Below are positions 33,186 through 41,066 of a stretch of 64,000 bases of DNA, one piece after another (the first letter of the stretch is position 1; each line of letters starts with the position of its first letter). The notes beneath the pieces are model-generated. The model ran no database searches, was not told where the DNA came from, and saw nothing but the letters and a program-made list of their open reading frames with translations. Both the position numbers and the translations under genes were made by a program. Location of the stretch: contig NZ_JPKG01000057.1 in assembly GCF_000735605.1 (NCBI RefSeq), forward strand, positions 62,001 through 126,000, read 5' to 3'. This stretch comes from Allobosea sp. LC85. GTDB taxonomy: Bacteria > Pseudomonadota > Alphaproteobacteria > Rhizobiales > Beijerinckiaceae.

Positions 33186-33542
33186 ATGGCCCTCAGGACC
33201 GCTTTCGCGCATCGAGACATCACCCGGGACGTCAAAGTCTCGATCATGGCTCTCATTCCTGTCTTCGTCGCCGTCGGGTCGCTTGTCGGTGACATGTGCC
33301 TTATGGCCCTTGCGATGCTTCGCATGCTTCCGGGCGGGTTCGTGGTCTCATTCCATGGCCTTTCGACCTCGCTGCTCCTTGCCTGCTGCGCGCTGATCTT
33401 CGATCGGGTCGTCAGGGATGCCGGTTTCGAGATCCGCTATGTGACGGCGCCGATCCGAAAAGTGCGGGGTGTCTGTCTGGCTGGGGCTTTTGCGCTCGGA
33501 TCGCTGATCCCCATCGTGATAAACCTAGGCATCAGCTCCTGA
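33186..33542 (+). CDS. Small integral membrane protein of unknown function
   Basis: 118 residues with three hydrophobic segments at about 19-44, 50-74 and 92-116, separated by short basic loops (FDRVVRDAG, APIRKVRG). AAGGA occurs nine bases before ATG 33186. No motif I know. It lies alone between the RpiR and LuxR-type genes, on the same strand as the former, 230 bases after it. Membrane placement is clear from sequence; a role is not. Confidence 0.6.
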   Translation: MALRTAFAHRDITRDVKVSIMALIPVFVAVGSLVGDMCLMALAMLRMLPGGFVVSFHGLSTSLLLACCALIFDRVVRDAGFEIRYVTAPIRKVRGVCLAGAFALGSLIPIVINLGISS

Positions 33543-33595
33543 CGATTCAGCGCGGATTCCGTAGCGTCAATCCAACGATGCGCAAAATCCGCCAC

Positions 33596-34828
33596 CTACA
33601 AACCGCGCGGCTGCGGAGCGCGAACCGCCGGCGTCGAGCTCTGCAACAGGCGCAGCAGATCGGCCTGGCGCAGGGTATGGGTTTTCGCGAACATGCGCTG
33701 CAAATGGCTGCGCACGGTGGGCTCGCTGATGCCGAGCATGTCGGCCGCCTCCTTGGCGCCCAGCCCTTCGGCCAGCGCCAGCAGGACACGCAATTCGCCT
33801 CCGGTCAGCTTGTGAAGCCTGGCAAAGGCCTCACCCGGCATCATCGGAGCTTCGAGCGGATCCTGCATGAAGATGGCGACGGAAGCTGCGAACGGGGCCA
33901 AGATGTCGCGCCGCTGACCGCGCTGCACCGGCAGCAGGGTTGCGATATAGCCAGCGCCGTTTCTATCGGGGATGGCGAGCGACCGTTCGCTCGTATCCTC
34001 GTCACCGTCATCGGCCGCCGATCGGTCGATGGCATTCGACAAGGCGGCGCGGGCGGCGGGATCGACGGGATTGAGGCGGTTGTTCAGGATGCGAATCGAG
34101 GTGCCGGATTTGACCTGTCGTTCGGCGGCTTCATTCATGTAGACGACCCGGCCATCGCGGGCGGTGAGGAAGACGCCCGCGGCGAGGACATCGAGCGTCT
34201 TTTCCAGCATCTCCGAGCGCAGCGTCCGGATGTCGAGCGCATCCGAAATCGTCAGCGCGCGACAGACATGCGGCGACAAGAGTTTGAACAGCCCGATCTC
34301 GAGCTGCTGATAATGCGGCGCCTTGCCTTTCCGGGATGCGTGCATCGAGGCCATGCGGCCCCCGGTCCGCAACGCCGGAAACCAGATCATGTCCGTCAGC
34401 CCGAACGGCGCCAGCACATCCCTGTAGAACCGGCTTTCGAGCCACTCCTGGCGGTCGGTGGAGAGGATGTTGACGTCGCCGACGCTGGCGACGATGTCCG
34501 CTGCCGCCATCGGGCTTTGCGCATACTGGCTTCCCAGCCTCTCCAGGAATTGCTGCTGATATCCGAACACGAACAGCTGATCATTCTGCACGTGCCGCAT
34601 ATCGTGCACGCAGATGCCGCCCCCTGTGCTCTCACAGAGATCGGCAATCTTCAGGCAGGTATCAGGCCATCGCTGCGGATCGAGCGCACAGTCATAGATC
34701 GCGCCGATCGTGTCGGATAATGCCTTGGCGGACACGCCATCCAGACCGATCACCGGCTCAGAGGGTCCTGTCCACGCACGCCGCACTTTTACAACGCCTT
34801 CAATACCCAAGCCCATCGGATTCGCCAC
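33596..34828 (-). CDS. LuxR-type regulator with PAS-like sensor region
   Basis: 410 residues. Residues 20-230 form a sensor region typical of this group (TIGAIYDCALDPQRWPDTC near the start); a PAS-like segment follows (AAGVFLTARDGRVVYMNEAAE). The C-terminal 65 residues are a LuxR helix-turn-helix (LTGGELRVLLALAEGLGAKE and SEPTVRSHLQRMFAKTHTL). GTG 34828 is preferred over longer frames because GGAGG stands five bases before it; the frame to 35161 would run into the AraC gene's control region. No receiver domain is present, so it is not a classical response regulator. Divergent from the AraC gene. Signal unknown. Confidence 0.85.
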   Translation of the reverse strand: MANPMGLGIEGVVKVRRAWTGPSEPVIGLDGVSAKALSDTIGAIYDCALDPQRWPDTCLKIADLCESTGGGICVHDMRHVQNDQLFVFGYQQQFLERLGSQYAQSPMAAADIVASVGDVNILSTDRQEWLESRFYRDVLAPFGLTDMIWFPALRTGGRMASMHASRKGKAPHYQQLEIGLFKLLSPHVCRALTISDALDIRTLRSEMLEKTLDVLAAGVFLTARDGRVVYMNEAAERQVKSGTSIRILNNRLNPVDPAARAALSNAIDRSAADDGDEDTSERSLAIPDRNGAGYIATLLPVQRGQRRDILAPFAASVAIFMQDPLEAPMMPGEAFARLHKLTGGELRVLLALAEGLGAKEAADMLGISEPTVRSHLQRMFAKTHTLRQADLLRLLQSSTPAVRAPQPRGL

Positions 34829-35021
34829 CCCACCCTCCGCCAGTTCCGAGCCGAGGCCCATCGGACGTGGGCGGTGGCCACCGCAGCCGCCTGACGAATG
34901 CGGCCAGGCAGGGATCTTGCGGCCACCGTGAGCCAACCTGAAACACCCGCTTGCGATCGGCTCAGCTTGCCACGTTGCGGACGTGTCGGATGTCAATTCC
35001 GAAAGGTTCTTGCGTGTTTGT

Positions 35022-35060
35022 CGCCAAATCTGTCCATGCACCGCCAAATCTGTATATGCT
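35022..35060 (+). promoter_or_regulatory. Two 20-base-period direct repeats before the AraC gene
   Basis: CGCCAAATCTGTCCATGCA at 35022 and CGCCAAATCTGTATATGCT at 35042 are direct repeats exactly 20 bases apart, which places them on one face of the helix. This is the usual geometry of AraC-family sites. A third partial copy (CGCCAAATC) occurs inside the AraC frame near 35207. Autoregulation is the likely use. Confidence 0.6.
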
Positions 35061-35103
35061 GCGGGTGCGAACGGCTCACGCGGCCGAGATGGGGGACATA
35101 ACG

Positions 35104-36147
35104 ATGATCGCGCCCATGATCGAGCCTGCGCGTCTGGCGATGTTCGATGTTGTCCGGGCAAGGCATCCGGGAGATTTGGACGGCCGGTTGCGCGTATCCG
35201 AACGCGTCGCCAAATCGGACCGCGTCTACTCTTACCAACTCCAGAACCGGGCGCTTTGGAGCGCGACGTTTGAAAAGCCGATCTTTACGCTCGCGACCCG
35301 TGCCGCTGGCTCGATCGTGGCAAGTTACGCCGACAGCAGCTTTGCAACGGATGTCTCCATCGACGGCGACGAAGGCGAACTTTTTTGCATCACGACGATG
35401 CTCCTTGGCCACATGACATTGGTCCAAAAGGGGAATTCAACGACAGCCACGGACGGTCGCGGCCTCGTCTGGAGGCCCGGTCCCAGCAGCCGGCTATTGA
35501 TGAGCGACAACAACGCGCGCACGAATGTCTTCTTCAAGGTAGCCGATGTCGAGGATGCGCTGGAGCACATGCTCGATGAGCGCCTCCGACAGCCACTTGA
35601 ATTCGGGTCCAATCTTGATTGGGGCAGCGGGCTTGCGGCCAGCCTGAAGCGGCAGCTTGATTTTGTCATGCACGAGTTTCAGCGACAGGACGGAGTAGCC
35701 AGCAACCCCGTCGCATTGGCGTCCTTGACCGACCTGCTGATCTCGCTGGTGCTCCGCGGCGCGCCACACAACTATGTCGACCGGTTGGACGGAGGAGCTT
35801 CCGGTGTGGTCCCGGCCTATATTCGGCGCGCGGAGGACTTCATGCGCGCCAATGGCGCGGAGCCGATCCGCATGTCGCAGGTCGCTGCCGCTGCTGGATG
35901 CAGTGTGCGAACCTTGAGCCATGTGTTCAAGCATTTCCGCGGCAATACGCTCCTTGGCGTGTTGCATTCCATCCGGCTCGAGCTGGTGCGCGACGATCTT
36001 GTTCTTGGCGCATCCGGCGCCTCGGTGACCACGGTCGCGCGCCGCTACGGTTTCACCAATTCGTCCCGCTTCGCCACCGCCTTTCGTCGCCGTTTCGGCG
36101 AGACGCCATCTCAAGCCGCGCGACGCTCATCGCGCTCCTCCCGTTGA
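35104..36147 (+). CDS. AraC-family transcriptional regulator
   Basis: 347 residues. An AraC-binding-like N-terminal region (FATDVSIDGDEGELFCITTM, LVQKGNSTTATDGRGLVWRP) is followed by two helix-turn-helix motifs at about 255-340: IRMSQVAAAAGCSVRTLSHVF and VTTVARRYGFTNSSRFATAF, ending with FGETPSQAARR. ATG 35104 has GGGGGA seven bases upstream. The gene is divergent from the LuxR-type regulator and has direct repeats in its leader. The target is not clear; downstream, on the opposite strand, lies a methyltransferase gene. Confidence 0.9.
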   Translation: MIAPMIEPARLAMFDVVRARHPGDLDGRLRVSERVAKSDRVYSYQLQNRALWSATFEKPIFTLATRAAGSIVASYADSSFATDVSIDGDEGELFCITTMLLGHMTLVQKGNSTTATDGRGLVWRPGPSSRLLMSDNNARTNVFFKVADVEDALEHMLDERLRQPLEFGSNLDWGSGLAASLKRQLDFVMHEFQRQDGVASNPVALASLTDLLISLVLRGAPHNYVDRLDGGASGVVPAYIRRAEDFMRANGAEPIRMSQVAAAAGCSVRTLSHVFKHFRGNTLLGVLHSIRLELVRDDLVLGASGASVTTVARRYGFTNSSRFATAFRRRFGETPSQAARRSSRSSR

Positions 36148-36199
36148 GCAGCTGAGAAGGTCTGAAGCGAACCCATGACAATCAAAGGCGCTCACTAAC

Positions 36200-36300
36200 G
36201 CATCGACCCGAAAAGTGGATTGCGGTTTTCGGGGCAAAGCCGATGCAAATACAAAGGGTTAGATCATCGGGCCGGATGCGATTTCCGGTCCGATGATCTC
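36200..36300. repeat. Composite REP element 5 (hairpin B then A, plus orientation)
   Basis: GCATCGACCCGAAAAGTGG, then GCGGTTTTCGGGGCAAAGCC and GATGCAAATACAAAGGG (hairpin B), then ATCATCGGGCCGGAT paired with CCGGTCCGATGAT (hairpin A). It sits 17 bases before the methyltransferase stop codon; an almost identical element is placed upstream of the same gene. Confidence 0.9.
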
Positions 36301-36317
36301 ATCAAGCGCCTCCCTGA

Positions 36318-37379
36318 TTACGCCCCCTTCACCGCTTCGACGATGCTCACGTCGGAGCTGGTGGGGATCACCCGCGTCAGGCGGAAGCCGGCCTTGGCGA
36401 GGAGCTGGCGGTATTCCTCCTCCGTTCGCTCCTGGCCGCCGGGCAGCACCAGCATCACCATGTCGAGCACCTTGCCGGGATGGGGCGTGTCGCCGGCGGG
36501 CAGCACCATCTCCACCAGCAGCAGCCGCCCGTCGGGCTGCATGGCCTTGCGGACATGGCCGAGGATGGTGAGGCACTGCTCCTCGCTCCAGTCGTGGATG
36601 ACGTGGGACAGCACATAAGCGTCGCCGCCGGCGGGAACCGTCTCGAAGAAGTCGCCTGCCTCGATCGCCACGCGCGCCTGCACGCGCCGTTCCGCCAGCA
36701 GGGCCGGCGCGTCGGCCACCACATGGGGCCGGTCGAACAGGATGCCGCGCGGCCCCTCGTGCCGCGCCAGGATCGCCGCGATCAGGTTGCCGGTGGCGCC
36801 TCCGACGTCGACGACGGTGCCGAAGGCCGAAAAGTCATAGGCCTCCGCGACAGCGGGTGGTTCCCGGCCATGGAAGCCGACCATCGTCTCGCTGAACAGC
36901 GAGGCCTCGTCCGGATGCCGGCCGAGATACTCGAAGACCGGTGCGCCCTGCGCCTTCTCGAACGCCGTCCTGCCGGTCTGCAGCGAATAGACGATGTCGT
37001 CGAAGGCCCCCGCGAACCAGGGGCTGCCGGTGGTGAGGATCGTGGCCCGCGCCGAACCGGGCGCGCCCGTCTTCAGCGCCTCCCCCAGCGCCGTCAGGGC
37101 AAAGCGCTGGCCGGCCTGTTCGGCAAGCACGCCCAGGCTGGCGAGGCAGCGCATGAAGCGATGGAGCGAGGGCGCATGGAGCCCGAGCGGGCCGGCCAGG
37201 TCCTCGGCACTGCGAGGGCCGGGGGCCAGGTGATCGGCCAGGTCCAGCCTCGTCGCTGCGTAGACCAGACGCGAAACCCAGGCGGCCGTCGCCATCTGGA
37301 TCAGGGTGACATGCGGGGGAGGCTCCTGCGCAACCGCGGGAGGCGCAAGGGTCGAAGCGGCGTCGGGCGTGTCGTCCAT
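36318..37379 (-). CDS. SAM-dependent O-methyltransferase-like protein
   Basis: 353 residues of the plant-type O-methyltransferase (Methyltransf_2) layout: an N-terminal dimerisation helix-turn-helix (LADHLAPGPRSAEDLAGPLG), then the SAM-binding core with VVDVGGATGNLIAAIL (motif I), ILFDRPHVV and AIEAGDFFETVPAGGDAYVL (acidic motif) and VLSHVIHDWSEEQCLTIL, which contains the His-Asp of these enzymes. Substrates are often small aromatic hydroxyls. GGGAG lies seven bases before ATG 37379; a longer frame enters the REP element. The gene is alone and bracketed by REP elements at 36200 and 37427. Confidence 0.9.
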   Translation of the reverse strand: MDDTPDAASTLAPPAVAQEPPPHVTLIQMATAAWVSRLVYAATRLDLADHLAPGPRSAEDLAGPLGLHAPSLHRFMRCLASLGVLAEQAGQRFALTALGEALKTGAPGSARATILTTGSPWFAGAFDDIVYSLQTGRTAFEKAQGAPVFEYLGRHPDEASLFSETMVGFHGREPPAVAEAYDFSAFGTVVDVGGATGNLIAAILARHEGPRGILFDRPHVVADAPALLAERRVQARVAIEAGDFFETVPAGGDAYVLSHVIHDWSEEQCLTILGHVRKAMQPDGRLLLVEMVLPAGDTPHPGKVLDMVMLVLPGGQERTEEEYRQLLAKAGFRLTRVIPTSSDVSIVEAVKGA

Positions 37380-37426
37380 GGTACTCTCCCGAGAGGCCGA
37401 TGATGGACTGGTAGCGCAACCCTGAA

Positions 37427-37523
37427 GCATCGGCCTGAAAAGTGGATTGCGGTTTTCGGGGCAAAGCCGATGCAGACACAAAAGGGTATCATCGGATCGG
37501 ATGCGATTTCCGATCCGATGATC
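37427..37523. repeat. Composite REP element 6 (hairpin B then A, plus orientation)
   Basis: GCATCGGCCTGAAAAGTGG, GCGGTTTTCGGGGCAAAGCC and GATGCAGACACAAAAGGG (hairpin B), then ATCATCGGATCGGAT paired with ATCCGATGATC (hairpin A). It lies upstream of the methyltransferase gene and carries one inner-stem mismatch (CCTGAAAA). Confidence 0.9.
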
Positions 37524-37832
37524 TCAATATCACGGCCGGCCAACGCTGACACGCCATTGATGAGGTTGAATCATACCTCTGGGAGATGGCTGCCTTCGGG
37601 GAGGTCGCCGGGTTCGCGTTCTGCTGCGGCTCGAGCGCGGCGGGAACTAAGGCCGCGCACCATCGGCGGCCTTGAGGGTGAAGTTGTGATCCCGGCATCT
37701 GGCCTGCGAACGTCGGCTTGCGGGTGGTCAGTCAAGGACTTGAGGACCGCTTCCGTCACGCGAGTGAAAGTTCAGCTTTCCACCCGTTTTCGGACGTCAG
37801 AAGGACCGCTCCAGAGCATGCTGTTGAAGAAG
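37524..37832. other. Gene-free stretch, possible insertion-sequence debris
   Basis: No reading frame here looks protein-like. On the minus strand, GACTTCTTCAACAGCATGC occurs near 37820, right after the 3' end of the next gene; such an end motif is common at termini of IS5-like elements, and a transposase scar sits beyond that gene. This hint is weak. Confidence 0.3.
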
Positions 37833-38177
37833 TCAGGCGCGTTCGCATACGAAGCCTGAATCGTCGCCATTGTGGATGTAGAAGTGGCCGACGAGGCGCC
37901 CCGCGGTGCCGATGACAACCCATCCGCGGCCGCAGGCCGGGTCGTTCTCATCGTGCCCTTCCCATGAGAACTCCGCACAGGCTGAACCGTCGCGCGAGCC
38001 GTAGCGGACATCGAGGACGCCCTTCAGCGCACCAAAGGCGATCCCGCCGTCCGCCGCGCCGCGGAAGGTGAGATGCGCCTCCTCGACGAGATCGAGGACG
38101 TCATTGTCCCAGACATCCATCTCGACGATACGCCAGCGGCCGGCAAAAGCCTTGGCGAAGGCGGGAACCTTGGTCAT
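37833..38177 (-). CDS. Conserved hypothetical protein (114 residues) next to a transposase scar
   Basis: The chain starts MTKVPAFAKAFAGRWRIVEM and contains DVWDNDVLDLVEEAHLTFRG, CAEFSWEGHDENDPACGRGW and GHFYIHNGDDSGFVCERA. I recall near-identical small proteins as a widespread hypothetical family in Hyphomicrobiales and other bacteria; a function is not established. The many tryptophans and beta-type segments suggest a small beta barrel or lipocalin-like fold (speculation). Its ATG overlaps the TGA of the transposase remnant (TGATG at 38175-38179), so it may have arrived with a mobile element. Confidence 0.8.
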   Translation of the reverse strand: MTKVPAFAKAFAGRWRIVEMDVWDNDVLDLVEEAHLTFRGAADGGIAFGALKGVLDVRYGSRDGSACAEFSWEGHDENDPACGRGWVVIGTAGRLVGHFYIHNGDDSGFVCERA

Positions 38178-38250
38178 CAGCCGGTCTCCGCGCTGAGCTT
38201 CTGCAAGCGCACCAGATTGTAGGCGGCAGCGCTGAAGGCGAAAGCCGCAC
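38177..38250 (-). pseudogene. Transposase C-terminal remnant (IS5/IS1182-like)
   Basis: Reading on the minus strand, about 24 codons give AAFAFSAAAYNLVRLQKLSA and ETG then stop. The AYNLVRLxKL ending is characteristic of the C-terminus of IS5-group/IS1182-like transposases. Nothing upstream (38251-38376) continues the homology, so this is a truncated scar. The next gene begins in the overlapping TGATG. Confidence 0.6.
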
Positions 38251-38376
38251 CAAGGACCGAAACAGGGAGACAGTCGGTATCGACTTTGTTGTTCGGACGG
38301 TCGTCCATTTAGTCACCGTGGCACGTGATCACGCTCTGATAAGAGGAGCCGTGAATGGTTTGGCATTCCGATGTTT

Positions 38377-39369
38377 TCACTCGGTCGCTATGATGTCCTC
38401 CTTCCGAAATCCCATCCGGACCAAGCCATTTGTCCTGAGCGCGGCGATCTCATCGCTTGTCTCGGTCAGCACCGTGATTTCAATGCCCTCCAGCTCCAGA
38501 ATGAGCCGGTATCCACGTCCGATAAAGATCACTGAAAGCAACCTTGCCTCGAAAACCTGGTTACAGTCGTTCGCCTGCGAACCGACGCGCAGTTTTTCGG
38601 GCCGCACTGCTACCGTGCCGGTCGGCGTTGGAATGAAGTTGCACTCTCCCAGAAAGCCAGCGACGAAGCGATTGGCCGGCCTATCGTAGAGATCGCGCGG
38701 GCTCGCCGCCTGAACGATGCGGCCCTTGTCCATCAGCGCGATCCTGTCGGAGAGGAAGAGGGCCTCTTCCTGATCATGCGTGACATAGACGACCGTGGCG
38801 CCGACCGCCGCGTGCAGCCGCTTCAGCTCCAGCTGGATGGACTGTCGGAGGTTCTTGTCGAGCGCGCCGAGCGGCTCGTCCATCAGCAGGATATCGGGCT
38901 TGATGACGAGGGCACGCGCCAGCGCGACGCGCTGCTGCTGCCCGCCCGAGAGCTGGCGCGGCAGGCGCTCCGCATAGGCCGTCAGATCGACCAGCGCCAA
39001 GGCCTCTTCGACGCGGCTCGTGATCTCGGCCTTCGTCAGCCTGCGCATTTCCAGGCCGAAGGCGACGTTGCGGCGCACGCTCATATGCGGGAACAGCGCA
39101 TAGTTCTGGAAGACCATGCCGATGTTGCGCTTCGAGACGGGCACCGGGCCGATATCGGTGCCGCCGATGAGGATCGCGCCGGTATCATAGTTCTCGAAGC
39201 CCGCGATGGTCTTGAGCAGCGTCGTCTTGCCCGAGCCGGAGGCGCCGAGCAGCGTGCAGAATTCGCCCGCGGCAATCTCCAGCGAGACACCGTTGAGCGC
39301 CTTGGTGGCGCCGTAGCTCTTGTCGAGCGAGCGGATCGAGACGGCCTTGCCGAGAGCGGGAACGGTCAT
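38377..39369 (-). CDS. PotA-type ABC importer ATPase (MOI family)
   Basis: 330 residues. Walker A LLGASGSGKTTLLKTIAGFE, Q-loop FQNYALFPHMSVRRNVAF, signature QLSGGQQQRVALARAL, Walker B LLMDEPLGALD, His switch VTHDQEEAL; a TOBE domain at the C-terminus (VAVRPEKLRV). This is the class of polyamine, iron and opine importers. It is the last gene of the GntR-headed operon; the permease gene upstream ends one base before its start codon. The substrate is not clear. Compare the receptor and M24-type hydrolase of the same operon. Confidence 0.94.
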   Translation of the reverse strand: MTVPALGKAVSIRSLDKSYGATKALNGVSLEIAAGEFCTLLGASGSGKTTLLKTIAGFENYDTGAILIGGTDIGPVPVSKRNIGMVFQNYALFPHMSVRRNVAFGLEMRRLTKAEITSRVEEALALVDLTAYAERLPRQLSGGQQQRVALARALVIKPDILLMDEPLGALDKNLRQSIQLELKRLHAAVGATVVYVTHDQEEALFLSDRIALMDKGRIVQAASPRDLYDRPANRFVAGFLGECNFIPTPTGTVAVRPEKLRVGSQANDCNQVFEARLLSVIFIGRGYRLILELEGIEITVLTETSDEIAALRTNGLVRMGFRKEDIIATE

Positions 39370-39370
39370 G

Positions 39371-41056
39371 TCATGTGCGCTTCGAGACGAGGAGATTGGC
39401 GCCGAGCACCAGGATCGTCACCAGGATGATCAGGCAGGAGGCCGCGATGATGGTCGGGTCGATCTCGTGCGCGACGCCCTCATACATCAGCTTGGGGAGG
39501 GTGCGGCTGCGGATATTGGTCAGGAACAGCGCGATCACCACGTCGTCGAAGGAGGTGATGAAGGCAAAAATCGCCCCCGCCGCAATGCCGGGCGCGATGC
39601 CGGGCAGCATGACCCGCCGAAACATCGTCGGCCATGATGCGCCGAGACCCAGCGCTGCGAGTTCGAGATTGCCGTCGAAGGATTTCAGCGCGGCGCGCAC
39701 TGTGATGAAGACATAGGGCGTCGCCAGCACGACATGGCCGAGCGCAACGCCCCAGATCGAGCCGACGAGGCCGGTGGGCGCGAGGAGGTAGTAAAGCCCG
39801 ACGGCCAGGATGATCACCGGCACGATCATCGGCAGGATGAAGATCGTCTCGACCGCCGCGCGCCAGCGCGGCCGCATCCGCGAGACGCCAAGCGCGGCGA
39901 GCGTACCCAACACGACCGAGCTCACGACGACGACGCCGGCGATCTGCAACGAACGGGTCAGCGCCGCGACCCATTTGCTGGTCGAGAAGAAGTTCGCGTA
40001 CCAGGTCAGGCTGTAGCTCTCGGGCGGGAAGCTGAGAAAGGGCGAGGATCCCAGGCTCATCGGGAAGACGATGATGATCGGCGCGATCAGGAAGGCTGCG
40101 ACGAGCCCGGCCGCGGCGACCGTTGCCCAGCCACCAGGCGAGCGCCCGCGCGAGGTCACGGTAAAGGGCTCGCCGGCCTTGCCGCCCCCGCTCTCGATCA
40201 GCCGCTCCAGCCCGAAGAAGCGCTGGAACAGAACCAGCATCGAGATGGTCGCGACGAGCAGGACAGTCGCCAGCGCAGCGGCGAAGGGCCAGTTGAGATC
40301 GGTGTTGATGTTCGAGGCGATCATCTGCGCGATCATGGTCTGGCCCGGCCCGCCCATAAGGGCCGGTGTCAGATAGAAGCCGATCGCGTTCATGAACACG
40401 ATCATTGACCCGGCCACCACGCCCGGCGCCGTCAGCGGCAGGATAATGCGGGCGAAGATGGTGAGCGGCCCGGCGCCGAGGCTTTCTGCCGCCTGCACCG
40501 TCGAGAGTTCGAGATTGCGGAAAGCGGCATAGAGCGGCAGCACGATGAAAGGCATGAGCACATGCGTCATGCCGATCAGAACGCCGGAGAGATTGTAGAT
40601 GAAGGCGATGGGCGAGGAGGTAAGCCCGCTGCCCATCAGCAGCTTGTTCACGACGCCGTTGCTCTGGAGCAGGATGATCCAGGCCGTGGTGCGCACCAGC
40701 GCGCTCGTCCAGAATGGCAACAGCACGAGCAGCAGCAAGAGGCTGCGCATGCGCGGGCCGACCGTCGCCATGACATAGGCGAGTGGATAGCTCGCCAGCA
40801 CGGCGAGCAGTGTGACGAGCGCGGCGATGCCAAGCGTCGTGCCCAGTACCGAGCGATAGACCGGGACGTCGACCATGCGCTGGAAATGCGCGAGGGTGAA
40901 ACCACCCTCGCCGAAGGCCAGCCGCAGCAGGGAGAACACTGGCACCGCGAACAGGATCGCGAGGACGAGCGCGAAGGGCAGAAGCCCGAGCCAGACCGGG
41001 AAGCCATGCCAGGCCGCGCGGCGGCCGGGCTCTGCATGGCGGGCGATCATTGTCAC
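39371..41056 (-). CDS. Fused double permease of PotB-PotC type
   Basis: 561 residues and about 12 membrane segments. It contains two binding-protein-dependent permease domains in one chain: EAA-type loop 1 (QAAESLGAGPLTIFARIILP) near residue 215 and loop 2 (ELAALGLGASWPTMFRRVML) near 480, separated by a basic linker (VTSRGRSPGG). Usually two separate subunits PotB and PotC form the channel; here they are a single protein. Start GTG 41056 with GAGG eight bases upstream. It lies 10 bases after the M24 gene and ends just before the ATPase start, consistent with tight coupling of the importer parts. Confidence 0.93.
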   Translation of the reverse strand: MTMIARHAEPGRRAAWHGFPVWLGLLPFALVLAILFAVPVFSLLRLAFGEGGFTLAHFQRMVDVPVYRSVLGTTLGIAALVTLLAVLASYPLAYVMATVGPRMRSLLLLLVLLPFWTSALVRTTAWIILLQSNGVVNKLLMGSGLTSSPIAFIYNLSGVLIGMTHVLMPFIVLPLYAAFRNLELSTVQAAESLGAGPLTIFARIILPLTAPGVVAGSMIVFMNAIGFYLTPALMGGPGQTMIAQMIASNINTDLNWPFAAALATVLLVATISMLVLFQRFFGLERLIESGGGKAGEPFTVTSRGRSPGGWATVAAAGLVAAFLIAPIIIVFPMSLGSSPFLSFPPESYSLTWYANFFSTSKWVAALTRSLQIAGVVVVSSVVLGTLAALGVSRMRPRWRAAVETIFILPMIVPVIILAVGLYYLLAPTGLVGSIWGVALGHVVLATPYVFITVRAALKSFDGNLELAALGLGASWPTMFRRVMLPGIAPGIAAGAIFAFITSFDDVVIALFLTNIRSRTLPKLMYEGVAHEIDPTIIAASCLIILVTILVLGANLLVSKRT

Positions 41057-41066
41057 GCCGTTCGCC

